41,533 nucleotides of DNA, taken from Mycobacterium colombiense. Lineage in GTDB: Bacteria > Actinomycetota > Actinomycetes > Mycobacteriales > Mycobacteriaceae. This document shows positions 23,374 through 30,638 of this stretch, piece after piece. The stretch spans positions 1-41,533 of the forward strand of contig NZ_QMEV01000047.1 in assembly GCF_003284935.1 (NCBI RefSeq). The letters run 5' to 3'. How positions within the stretch are numbered: position 1 is the stretch's first letter; every line of letters starts with the position of its first letter. The notes under the pieces were generated by a model that had not been told where the DNA came from, did not search any database, and worked only from the letters and a program-made list of their open reading frames with translations. Made by a program: the position numbers and the translations under genes.

Positions 23374-24272
23374 TAGCCGGGGCCGTCGCTGGCCGCGGCC
23401 AGTAAGGGCACGATGACGTCGCTGATCGGCGTGGCCAGGCCGTGGGCCCGACCTTTGCGGATGATCACGCCGTTGCGGATGTCCCATTCCGTGCGCCGCT
23501 GCTGTTCGGCGTCGGTGAGGATCGAGGTGCCCATGTCCGCGGCGACGTTGCGGAACATGTCCACCAACTCGTCGGCCACGCCGTCGGCCAGCCGGGCGCC
23601 CTCGGCCCGCGCGACGGTCAGGCACTCGGCGACATAGCGGCGCGCCAGCGCGGCGACGTCGTCGCGGCGGAACATCCCGGACCGCCTGCGCGCCAGCGCC
23701 ATGAAGCCGGCCAACGCGTTGGTGAGCAGCTTGTGCCAGGCCGCGGTGATGATGTCGGGATCGCAGTCCACCCGGCACCCGGCGCCGCGCAGCAGTTCGG
23801 CGACGGTCTGCGCCGACGGCCCGCTCGGCAGCACCAGGGCCGGTTCGGTGCGCAACCGCACCCAGCCCTCGGGCTGGGCTTGGGCCGAGTACCACACGAT
23901 GCCGGGGATGACGGGGGACAGCGGGCAGTGCGGCTGCACCTGCTCGACCTGCTCGACGCCGTTTTGCAGCACCACGACGATGGTGTGGACGTCGCACAGC
24001 CGGGCCAGCCAGCCGGCCGCCGCGTCGTTCTGGGTGGCCTTGACGGCCAGCAGCACCACGTCCACCGGCCCGGTCACCTCGGCCGGATCGGTGTGCACCG
24101 GGCCCGGGACGACGATCGGGTCGGCGCCGTCGGGCCGCAGTTCGATCGTGTCGCGCGGGGTGCGCCCGCACACCACGACCGAATGGCCGGCCCGGTGCAG
24201 CAGCGCGGCGGCCGTCGTGCCGACGGCGCCGGGACCGACCAGGGCGATGTGGGTAGCAGCGTCTGTGGCGAT
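23373..24272 (-). CDS. Ketopantoate reductase-like (ApbA/PanE family) oxidoreductase with abnormal start (Rv2573 orthologue)
   Basis: PanE-family enzymes reduce 2-keto acids with NADPH; PanE itself makes pantoate for coenzyme A. The NADPH-binding motif HIALVGPGAVGTTAAALL is encoded at about 24251-24198 in this frame, and the catalytic/C-terminal domain with WHKLLTNALAGFMAL follows. The frame has no ATG, GTG or TTG before that motif: the first GTG is at 24176, inside the Rossmann domain. The best candidate start in frame is ATC at 24272, giving (M)ATDAATHIALVGP, as in M. tuberculosis. A strong AGGAGGT (24291-24285) is correctly spaced for a GTG at 24277, but that GTG is one frame off. So the gene uses a rare ATC start or has lost a base just after its GTG. 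The length from 24272 is 299 aa. Confidence 0.82.
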   Translation of the reverse strand: MATDAATHIALVGPGAVGTTAAALLHRAGHSVVVCGRTPRDTIELRPDGADPIVVPGPVHTDPAEVTGPVDVVLLAVKATQNDAAAGWLARLCDVHTIVVVLQNGVEQVEQVQPHCPLSPVIPGIVWYSAQAQPEGWVRLRTEPALVLPSGPSAQTVAELLRGAGCRVDCDPDIITAAWHKLLTNALAGFMALARRRSGMFRRDDVAALARRYVAECLTVARAEGARLADGVADELVDMFRNVAADMGTSILTDAEQQRRTEWDIRNGVIIRKGRAHGLATPISDVIVPLLAAASDGPG

Positions 24273-24284
24273 GCCACTGAAATT

Positions 24285-24291
24285 ACCTCCT
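24285..24291 (-). promoter_or_regulatory. Strong ribosome-binding site upstream of the ketopantoate reductase-like gene
   Basis: AGGAGGT on the minus strand lies seven bases before GTG 24277 and twelve before ATC 24272. It shows that translation is meant to begin here, well upstream of the first legal in-frame start at 24176. Confidence 0.7.
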
Positions 24292-24334
24292 TTAGACTGG
24301 GCACTCGTTCTGGCCAGGTGAAGAGGAGTGTTTT

Positions 24335-26101
24335 GTGCTGCGCAGTCATGCCGCGGGTTCGCTGGACAGTAGCGACGCCGGGCAGCAGGTGACGCTGACG
24401 GGCTGGGTGGCCCGCCGCCGCGACCACGGAGGCGTCATCTTCATCGACCTGCGCGACGCCTCGGGGATCGCCCAGGTGGTGTTCCGCGAGGCCGAGGTCT
24501 TGGCCCAGGCGCACCGGCTGCGCGCCGAGTTCTGCGTCGCGGTCTCCGGTGTGGTCGAGATCCGCCCGGAGGGCAACGCCAATCCCGAGATCGCCACCGG
24601 CGACATCGAGGTCAACGCCACGTCGCTGAGCGTGCTGGGGGAGAGCGCGCCGCTGCCGTTCCAGCTTGACGAACCCGCCGGCGAGGAGCTGCGGCTCAAA
24701 TATCGCTACCTGGACCTGCGCCGCGACGGGCCGGCGGAAGCAATTCGCTTGCGCTCCAAGGTGAATGCCGCCGCACGCGCGGTGCTCGCGCGGCATGACT
24801 TCGTCGAGATCGAGACCCCGACGATCACCCGCTCGACCCCGGAAGGCGCGCGCGACTTCCTGGTGCCGGCCCGCCTGCACCCCGGCTCGTTCTACGCCCT
24901 GCCGCAGAGCCCGCAGCTGTTCAAGCAGCTGCTGATGGTGGCCGGCATGGAGCGCTACTACCAGATCGCCCGGTGCTACCGCGACGAGGATTTCCGCGCC
25001 GACCGCCAGCCGGAGTTCACCCAGCTGGACATGGAGATGAGCTTCGTCGACACCGAGGACATCATCGCCATTTCCGAGGAGATCCTGTCCGCGTTGTGGG
25101 CGCTGATCGGGTATGAGATTCCCAGGCCCATCCCGCGGATCAGCTACGCCGACGCGATGCGGCGGTACGGCTCCGACAAGCCCGACCTGCGCTTCGGTCT
25201 CGAGCTCGTCGACTGCACAGAGTACTTCTCCGACACCACATTTCGTGTCTTCCAGGCACCGTACGTCGGGGCGGTGGTGATGCCCGGCGGGGCGTCACAG
25301 CCGCGGCGCACGCTGGACGGCTGGCAGGAGTGGGCCAAGCAGCGCGGCCACCGCGGCCTGGCCTACGTGTTGATCGCCGACGACGGCACCCTGGGCGGTC
25401 CGGTCGCCAAGAACCTCTCCGACGCCGAACGTGACGGGCTGGCCGCCCACGTCGGGGCGAAGCCAGGGGACTGCGTCTTCTTCTCGGCCGGCCCGCCGAA
25501 ACCGTCGCGGGCCCTGCTCGGGGCGGCCCGCGGCGAGATCGCCCACCGGCTGGACATGATCGACCCCGACGCCTGGGCGTTCGTCTGGGTGGTGGACCCG
25601 CCGCTGTTCGAGCCCGCGGACGACGCGACCGCCGCGGGTGACGTGGCCGTCGGCTCGGGGGCGTGGACCGCCGTGCATCACGCGTTCACCTCTCCCAAGC
25701 CCGGCCACTTCGACGCCATCGAGACCGATACCGGCAGCGTGCTCGCCGACGCCTACGACATCGTCTGCAACGGCAACGAGATCGGCGGCGGGTCGATCCG
25801 TATCCACCGCCGCGACATCCAGGAGCGGGTGTTCGCGGTGATGGGCCTGGACCACGCGGAGGCCCAGGAGAAATTCGGATTCCTGTTGGAGGCGTTCACC
25901 TTTGGCGCGCCCCCGCACGGCGGGATCGCGTTCGGCTGGGACCGGATCAACGCGCTGCTGTCCCGCGTCGACTCAATCCGCGAGGTGATCGCCTTCCCGA
26001 AGACCGGCGGCGGCGTCGACCCGCTCACCGAGGCGCCCGCGCCGATCACCGCCCAGCAGCGCAAGGAGTCCGGAATCGACGCCAAGCCCGGCCCGGGTTA
26101 G
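24335..26101 (+). CDS. aspS: Aspartyl-tRNA synthetase
   Basis: AspRS charges tRNA-Asp. Mycobacterial AspRS is known as non-discriminating and also charges tRNA-Asn for GatCAB amidation. The product is 588 aa. The N-terminal OB-fold anticodon domain has VTLTGWVARRRDHGGVIFID. Catalytic motifs are FLVPARLHPGSFYALPQSPQ, motif 2 (CYRDEDFRADRQPEFTQLD) and motif 3 (GGIAFGWDRINALL). The bacterial-type GAD insertion lies at about residues 290-420. GTG 24335 follows GAAGAGGAG. A -10-like TAGACT is at 24293-24298. The gene diverges from the ketopantoate reductase-like gene. Confidence 0.96.
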   Translation: MLRSHAAGSLDSSDAGQQVTLTGWVARRRDHGGVIFIDLRDASGIAQVVFREAEVLAQAHRLRAEFCVAVSGVVEIRPEGNANPEIATGDIEVNATSLSVLGESAPLPFQLDEPAGEELRLKYRYLDLRRDGPAEAIRLRSKVNAAARAVLARHDFVEIETPTITRSTPEGARDFLVPARLHPGSFYALPQSPQLFKQLLMVAGMERYYQIARCYRDEDFRADRQPEFTQLDMEMSFVDTEDIIAISEEILSALWALIGYEIPRPIPRISYADAMRRYGSDKPDLRFGLELVDCTEYFSDTTFRVFQAPYVGAVVMPGGASQPRRTLDGWQEWAKQRGHRGLAYVLIADDGTLGGPVAKNLSDAERDGLAAHVGAKPGDCVFFSAGPPKPSRALLGAARGEIAHRLDMIDPDAWAFVWVVDPPLFEPADDATAAGDVAVGSGAWTAVHHAFTSPKPGHFDAIETDTGSVLADAYDIVCNGNEIGGGSIRIHRRDIQERVFAVMGLDHAEAQEKFGFLLEAFTFGAPPHGGIAFGWDRINALLSRVDSIREVIAFPKTGGGVDPLTEAPAPITAQQRKESGIDAKPGPG

Positions 26102-26114
26102 CGCGGACCCGCGC
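26101..26114 (+). terminator. Possible hairpin terminator after aspS
   Basis: GCGCGGACCCGCGC can fold as GCGCG-GACC-CGCGC directly at the aspS stop. There is no T-run, as is common for mycobacterial terminators. It may also serve the convergent small ORF. Confidence 0.3.
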
Positions 26115-26134
26115 GCTCGTCGCGATATCGGCGC

Positions 26135-26335
26135 CTACACCACCCGATAGGTGAACGACCACTGCACGTCGTCGCCGCCGGCCGGGGTGCTGTCACCGAG
26201 TTGCAGATCGGCCACCCGGTGGCCCCGCCTCACCTTGTGTTGCGCCTTCTGCATGGCGAGCGCGCGAACGTGATTCGCGTCCATGCGTTGCGGCACGGTG
26301 ATCTTGTCGCTGCGCACCTCGGGTTGATCGGCCAT
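26135..26335 (-). CDS. Small hypothetical protein (66 aa)
   Basis: The product is 66 residues from ATG 26335, starting MADQPEVRSDKITVPQRMDA. It has a basic middle (KAQHKVRRGHRV) and an ending QWSFTYRVV. CAGGA lies nine bases before the ATG. There is no membrane helix or Cys. It converges on aspS with a 33-base gap. The regular alternation near the end (VADLQLGD, VQWSFTYRVV) suggests a small beta-rich fold. I do not recognise the family. The larger open frame running through it from 26638 is antisense to the Ddn-like gene and is not supported. Confidence 0.6.
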   Translation of the reverse strand: MADQPEVRSDKITVPQRMDANHVRALAMQKAQHKVRRGHRVADLQLGDSTPAGGDDVQWSFTYRVV

Positions 26336-26501
26336 GCTGCATATCCTGCCCGAGATGCGCCGACGCCGCGGATTCGTCTGGCAGCTTTTCAGTCGGCGTC
26401 GACACCAATTACCGTGACCGGGTGTTCGCCGAGCAACCGTCACAGCCGAAACCGTCCGGCGCGGGCGGAATAGTCGCCGAGCAGGACAGGGTTGACCGGG
26501 C

Positions 26502-26933
26502 ATGACCGAAACCCCTGACGCCGAGACCGTCAACGCCTTCAACAAGAGCATCATCGACGAATTCCGGGCCAACGACGGCAACGTCGGCGGCCAGTTCGAG
26601 GGTGCCAACCTGCTGCTGCTGCACACCACCGGCGCCAAGTCGGGTCAGCCCCGGGTATCGCCGCTGGCCTATTTCGACATCGACGGCAGGCTCGTCATCA
26701 TCGGCTCCTTCGCCGGCGCCCCCAAGGACCCGGCGTGGGTGCACAACCTGCGGGCCAACCCGCGGGCGCGCGTCGAGATCGGCAGGGACGCGTTCGACGT
26801 GGCGGCCCGCGAGCTGCCGGCCGACGAGCGCGCCGCGCTCTTCGACAAAGTCACCGCCGCCGCGCCGGGCTTCGCCGAGTACCAGGCCAAGACCAGCCGG
26901 GTGATCCCGCTGTTCGAGCTAAGCCGGACGTAG
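26502..26933 (+). CDS. Deazaflavin (F420)-dependent nitroreductase family protein (Ddn-like)
   Basis: This 143-residue protein belongs to the split beta-barrel F420/FMN group that includes Ddn of M. tuberculosis. Family pattern seen: LLLLHTTGAKSGQPRVSPLAYF (about residues 37-58), then VIIGSFAGAPKDPAWVHNLRANPRARVEI and the C-terminal FAEYQAKTSRVIPLFEL. Such proteins use reduced F420 to reduce quinones or nitro compounds. ATG 26502 is the clear start. The exporter gene follows after three bases, so the two probably form an operon. Confidence 0.9.
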   Translation: MTETPDAETVNAFNKSIIDEFRANDGNVGGQFEGANLLLLHTTGAKSGQPRVSPLAYFDIDGRLVIIGSFAGAPKDPAWVHNLRANPRARVEIGRDAFDVAARELPADERAALFDKVTAAAPGFAEYQAKTSRVIPLFELSRT

Positions 26934-26936
26934 CCG

Positions 26937-28013
26937 GTGGGCACTTCGCGGCCGGCGGCGCCCTCGGTGGTTGCCGCGGTCGCGCGTGCCGGCAGCAAGC
27001 GGCTGCGCACGGTGTGGTTCAACCTGGTGCAGACCGCGGTGGCCGCGGGCCTGTCCTGGTACCTGGCCCACGACGTCCTCGAGCACCCGCAGCCCTTCTT
27101 CGCACCGATCGCGGCCGCGGTGTCGTTGTCGACCAGCAACGTGCTCCGCGCGCAGCGCGCCATCCAGATGATGATCGGGGTGACCCTGGGCATCGGGGTC
27201 GGCTCGCTGGTGCAGGGCCTGCTCGGGCCGGGGGACGTGCCCATCGCGGTCGCCGCCGTGGTGGCGCTGGGCGCCGCGGTGTTCATCGGGGGCGGCTTCA
27301 TCGGGCACGGGATGATGTTCGCCAACCAGACGGTGGTGTCGGCGATCCTGGTGCTGGCCCTGTACCGCGGCGGCGTCGGGTTTGAACGCATCTTCGACGC
27401 GCTGATCGGCGGTGCGGTGGCCATCGTCTTCGCCGTCCTGCTGTTCCCCGCCGACCCCCGCAAGGTGCTGCGCAACGCGCGCGTCGGGGTGCTCGGCGTG
27501 CTGCACGACGTGTTGTCGCGGGCGGCGGACGTCGCCGCCGGACGCACGGCGCCGCCGGACTGGCCGCTGACGGCCGTCGACCGGGTGCACGAACAGCTCA
27601 GCGGGCTGCTCGAGGCGCGCACCACCGCGCGCCACGTCGTCACCATCGCGCCGCGACGGTGGGGGCTGCGAGACGCGATCGAGGCGGCCGATCACCAGGC
27701 CGTGCACGTGGCCCTGTTGGCCGGCTCGGTGCTGCAACTGGCCCGCGCCGTCGCACCCGGGGACGACGCGCTCGAAGACGCCGGGCGCGAACGCCTTCCG
27801 CAGTCCGTGCCCACGGTGCTGGTGGTGCTGGCGGCGGCGGCCGCGCTCGCCGATCCCGACCCGGCGGGCGCCTGCGCGTACACGGCCTCGGCGCGTCACC
27901 ACGCCACGCAATTGCAGTCCGGCGCCCACGAGACGACGCAGGTGATCCTCCCCGACGTCGTCAGCGCCTGCGTCGACGACCTGCAACGGGTCATCGACCT
28001 TCGAACCGTGTGA
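26937..28013 (+). CDS. Aromatic acid exporter (ArAE/FUSC)-like membrane protein (Rv2571c orthologue)
   Basis: This is a 358-residue protein with about six hydrophobic helices in the first 180 residues (WFNLVQTAVAAGLSWYLA, IQMMIGVTLGIGVGSLV, PIAVAAVVALGAAVFIGGGF and others). The FAPIAAAVSLS segment is typical of FUSC/ArAE proteins. The C-terminal half is a soluble helical domain rich in Arg, Ala and Asp. Relatives export p-hydroxybenzoate or other aromatic acids, but the substrate here is unknown. GTG 26937 directly follows the Ddn-like gene. The stop is five bases from that of the convergent YjbR-like gene. Confidence 0.85.
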   Translation: MGTSRPAAPSVVAAVARAGSKRLRTVWFNLVQTAVAAGLSWYLAHDVLEHPQPFFAPIAAAVSLSTSNVLRAQRAIQMMIGVTLGIGVGSLVQGLLGPGDVPIAVAAVVALGAAVFIGGGFIGHGMMFANQTVVSAILVLALYRGGVGFERIFDALIGGAVAIVFAVLLFPADPRKVLRNARVGVLGVLHDVLSRAADVAAGRTAPPDWPLTAVDRVHEQLSGLLEARTTARHVVTIAPRRWGLRDAIEAADHQAVHVALLAGSVLQLARAVAPGDDALEDAGRERLPQSVPTVLVVLAAAAALADPDPAGACAYTASARHHATQLQSGAHETTQVILPDVVSACVDDLQRVIDLRTV

Positions 28014-28018
28014 GCGAA

Positions 28019-28408
28019 TCAGCGCGAGTCGGCCAGGAACTCCTGGACCAGTTTGCGCGGCGCCTGGGTCAGCCAGGCCTCGGTGATCAGGTCCTCGAGG
28101 TCGCGCACCGAGATCTCGGCCAGGTTGACCAGCACCGCGGGGTAGCCGTCGAAATGCGGCGTGGTGAAGTAGACCCTCGGGTCGTCGTCGATCAACGCGA
28201 ACTTGACCCCCTCGTCGGAGACCCGGACTCCGAGGATGTCGCCCCGCGGCGGCAGGGTCCCGTCGCGTTCCAGCGCCTCGCGCTCCGACGGCCGCAGCGG
28301 CCGCTCCCAGGCCAGCAACTTCTTGCCGACCCGCCAGTCGTGCGGTGACGGCTCGGAGGTGAGCGCCAGCTCACCAACGATGCGGGCGACCTCGCCCCAC
28401 GTGGCCAC
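28019..28408 (-). CDS. MmcQ/YjbR-family protein (Rv2570 orthologue)
   Basis: This is a 129-residue protein. The YjbR-type pattern is seen in WRVGKKLLAWERPLRPSE, then ILGVRVSDEGVKFALIDDDP, YFTTPHFDGYPAVLVNL and a C-terminal helix (LEDLITEAWLTQAPRKLVQEFL). The fold is known from structures; DNA binding has been suggested but is weakly supported. GTG 28408 gives (M)ATWGEVARIV, the start recalled for Rv2570, with GGGAGC upstream. The longer frame to 28546 is unsupported and overlaps the next gene's promoter. It diverges from the transglutaminase gene across about 100 bases. Confidence 0.85.
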   Translation of the reverse strand: MATWGEVARIVGELALTSEPSPHDWRVGKKLLAWERPLRPSEREALERDGTLPPRGDILGVRVSDEGVKFALIDDDPRVYFTTPHFDGYPAVLVNLAEISVRDLEDLITEAWLTQAPRKLVQEFLADSR

Positions 28409-28506
28409 AACACGATTGTGCTCCCGTTTTGGCGCGAGTGCCGTCGGATCGGCAAACGCCGGTTGGCGGCGCGGTCCGCGGACCCCGCGCGACCGGCCGG
28501 CATGTG

Positions 28507-29478
28507 ATGAGATCAGCCGTGGACAGGAGGACGCGCTTGCCGGCACAACCAGGCGACCACGGGGGCGGGGCGGCCCGCCGCCATCGGGTGACCCACCGCA
28601 CCGAGTACCGCTACTCCGACGTCGTGACCAGCTCTTACGGTCGCGGATTCCTCACCCCGCGCGATTCGCTGCGGCAGCGCTGCGTCGCGCACCGGCTGAT
28701 CATCGACCCGGCCCCCGCCGACAGCTCCACCAGCGAGGACAGCTACGGCAACGTCAGCTCCTATTTCCATGTGACCGAGCCGCACCGCGCCCTGAAGGTG
28801 ACCAGCGATTCGATCGTCGACGTCTACCCGCCCGCCCCGCAGCTGTACGGCGGCGGGCCGGCGACCGAACCGTGGGAGTCGGCGCGACCGGTCGGGCGCG
28901 GCGGGGCCCTGGCGACCGAGTTCACGCTCGACCTGAATCCGCCCGAGATCACCGACGAGATCCGCGACTACGCGGCGCCCAGCTTCGCACCCGGGCGCCC
29001 CTTGATCGACGTGCTGCGGGATCTCGCGTCGCGCATCTTCACCGACTTCACCTACCGGTCGGGATCGACGACGATTTCCACCGGAGTCAATGAGGTTCTG
29101 GCCGCCCGGGAAGGGGTATGTCAAGACTTTGCCAGGCTGGCGATCGCCTGCCTGCGCGCCAACGGTCTGGCGGCCAGTTACGTATCCGGATACCTGGCCA
29201 CCGACGCGCCACCCGGAAAGGATCGGATGATCGGCATCGACGCCACCCACGCCTGGGCAGCGGTGTGGACTCCCCAGGAGGCCGGCCAATTCGAGTGGCT
29301 GGGGCTTGATCCCACCAACGACCAGATGGTCGACGAGCGCTACATCGTCGTCGGCCGGGGACGCGACTACGCCGACGTCCCGCCGCTGCGGGGAATCATC
29401 TACACCAACTCGGAACACAGCGTGATCGACGTCGCCGTCGACGTGGTTCCCTTCGAAGGCGATGTGCTTTATGCGTGA
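28507..29478 (+). CDS. Transglutaminase-like cysteine peptidase/transferase (Rv2569c orthologue)
   Basis: This 323-residue protein has an N-terminal beta domain (HRVTHRTEYRYSDVVTSSYG) and a transglutaminase core with its Cys-His-Asp triad: EGVCQDFARLAIACLR (Cys), DATHAWAAVW (His) and FEWLGLDPTND (Asp). In many bacteria such proteins sit with ATP-grasp and alpha-E proteins and are proposed to hydrolyse or make a peptide-like amide. The partners are present here: the zinc peptidase gene overlaps this stop, and the CP-ATP-grasp/alpha-E gene is convergent. The start is ATG 28507; GTG 28519 is an alternative that matches the recalled orthologue start about equally. Confidence 0.9.
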   Translation: MRSAVDRRTRLPAQPGDHGGGAARRHRVTHRTEYRYSDVVTSSYGRGFLTPRDSLRQRCVAHRLIIDPAPADSSTSEDSYGNVSSYFHVTEPHRALKVTSDSIVDVYPPAPQLYGGGPATEPWESARPVGRGGALATEFTLDLNPPEITDEIRDYAAPSFAPGRPLIDVLRDLASRIFTDFTYRSGSTTISTGVNEVLAAREGVCQDFARLAIACLRANGLAASYVSGYLATDAPPGKDRMIGIDATHAWAAVWTPQEAGQFEWLGLDPTNDQMVDERYIVVGRGRDYADVPPLRGIIYTNSEHSVIDVAVDVVPFEGDVLYA

Positions 29479-30526
29479 TTTCCACTGCCCCAACTGCGGT
29501 CAGCGCCTGGCATTCGAGAACTCGGCCTGCCTGTCGTGCGGCAGCGCGCTGGGTTTCTCGCTCAACCAGATGGCGCTGCTGGTGATCGCCAAGGGCAACG
29601 AGGGCGAGCACGCCGGCGCCGTGGACGCCGACGAGTACCAGCTGTGCGGCAATCTCCATCTGGCCGAATGCAATTGGCTGGTGCCGAAGAACGACTACGG
29701 CCGGCTGTGCGAGTCGTGCTCGCTGACCACGGTGCGGCCCAACGACGCCGACGCCGCCGGGCTGGCCGAGTTCGCCCGGGCCGAGGCGGCCAAGCGCCGG
29801 CTGATCGTCGAGTTACACGAGCTGAAGCTGCCGATCATCGGCCGCGACGCGGATCCCCAGCAGGGCTTGGCGTTCCATTTGCTGTCCAGCGCCAAAGAGA
29901 AGGTGATGACCGGACACGACAACGGCGTCATCACACTGGATTTGGCCGAAGGCGACGACGTGCACCGCGAGCAGCTGCGCGTCGAGATGGACGAGCCCTA
30001 CCGCACCCTGCTCGGGCATTTCCGCCACGAGATCGGGCACTACTACTTCTACCGGTTGATCGCCCCGTCAACCGAATACCTCGCACAGTTCAACGAGCTG
30101 TTCGGCGATCCCGACGCCGACTACCAGGCGGCGCTGGACCGCCACTACGGCGACGGCCCGCCCCAGGGCTGGCAGGACGACTTCGTGTCGTCGTATGCGA
30201 CCATGCATCCCGCCGAGGACTGGGCCGAGACGTTCGCGCACTACCTGCACATCCGCGACGCGCTGGACACCTCGGCCTGGTGCGGATTCGCACCGGCGAC
30301 GGCGACCTTCGACCGGCCCGTGTTGGGGCCCAGCGCTTTTCAGACGATCATCGACATGTGGCTGCCGCTGTCGTGGTCGCTGAACATGGTGAACCGTTCG
30401 ATGGGCCACGACGACCTCTACCCGTTCGTGCTGCCGGCCGCCGTGCTGGAGAAGATGAAGTTCATTCACACCGTGATCGACGAGATCACCTCGGAGGCCA
30501 GGGGACCCGCCGCGATCGCCGGCTAG
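29471..30526 (+). CDS. Putative zinc-binding metallopeptidase with N-terminal zinc ribbon (Rv2568c orthologue)
   Basis: This 351-residue cytoplasmic-type protein has a zinc ribbon at the start (CPNCGQRL and CLSCGSAL) and another Cys pair, LCESCS. A metallopeptidase motif HEIGHYYF follows (about residues 177-184), in LGHFRHEIGHYYFYRL. The later MHPAEDWAETFAHYLH supplies the further Glu/His typical of this peptidase Mx family. ATG 29471 gives MRDFHCPNCG and overlaps the transglutaminase stop by eight bases, so they are coupled; ATG 29462 is three codons earlier. The stop is inside the tandem repeat at 30521. Confidence 0.88.
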   Translation: MRDFHCPNCGQRLAFENSACLSCGSALGFSLNQMALLVIAKGNEGEHAGAVDADEYQLCGNLHLAECNWLVPKNDYGRLCESCSLTTVRPNDADAAGLAEFARAEAAKRRLIVELHELKLPIIGRDADPQQGLAFHLLSSAKEKVMTGHDNGVITLDLAEGDDVHREQLRVEMDEPYRTLLGHFRHEIGHYYFYRLIAPSTEYLAQFNELFGDPDADYQAALDRHYGDGPPQGWQDDFVSSYATMHPAEDWAETFAHYLHIRDALDTSAWCGFAPATATFDRPVLGPSAFQTIIDMWLPLSWSLNMVNRSMGHDDLYPFVLPAAVLEKMKFIHTVIDEITSEARGPAAIAG

Positions 30527-30638
30527 CCATTGCCGCATTCCTGCTCACCCCGCTTCGCGGGCTGCATCGTCGTGCGGCTAGCCGCATTGCCCCACTCCTC
30601 CTCACCCCGCTTCGCGGGCTGCATCGTCGTGCGGCTAG
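30521..30638 (+). repeat. MIRU-like tandem repeat filling the gap between two convergent genes
   Basis: Copy 1 (30521-30575, 55 bp) and copy 2 (30576-30632, 57 bp) differ by a 2-base indel and a few changes, and GGCTAG follows at 30633. Each copy starts with GGCTAG, contains the hairpin CCCGCTTCGCGGG and ends GCATCGTCGTGC. The plus-strand TAG at 30524 stops the peptidase gene. CTA at 30635 is the stop of the minus-strand gene. The unit matches the inverse of the 58-bp repeat at 23258. Its hairpins could end transcription from both sides. Confidence 0.88.
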
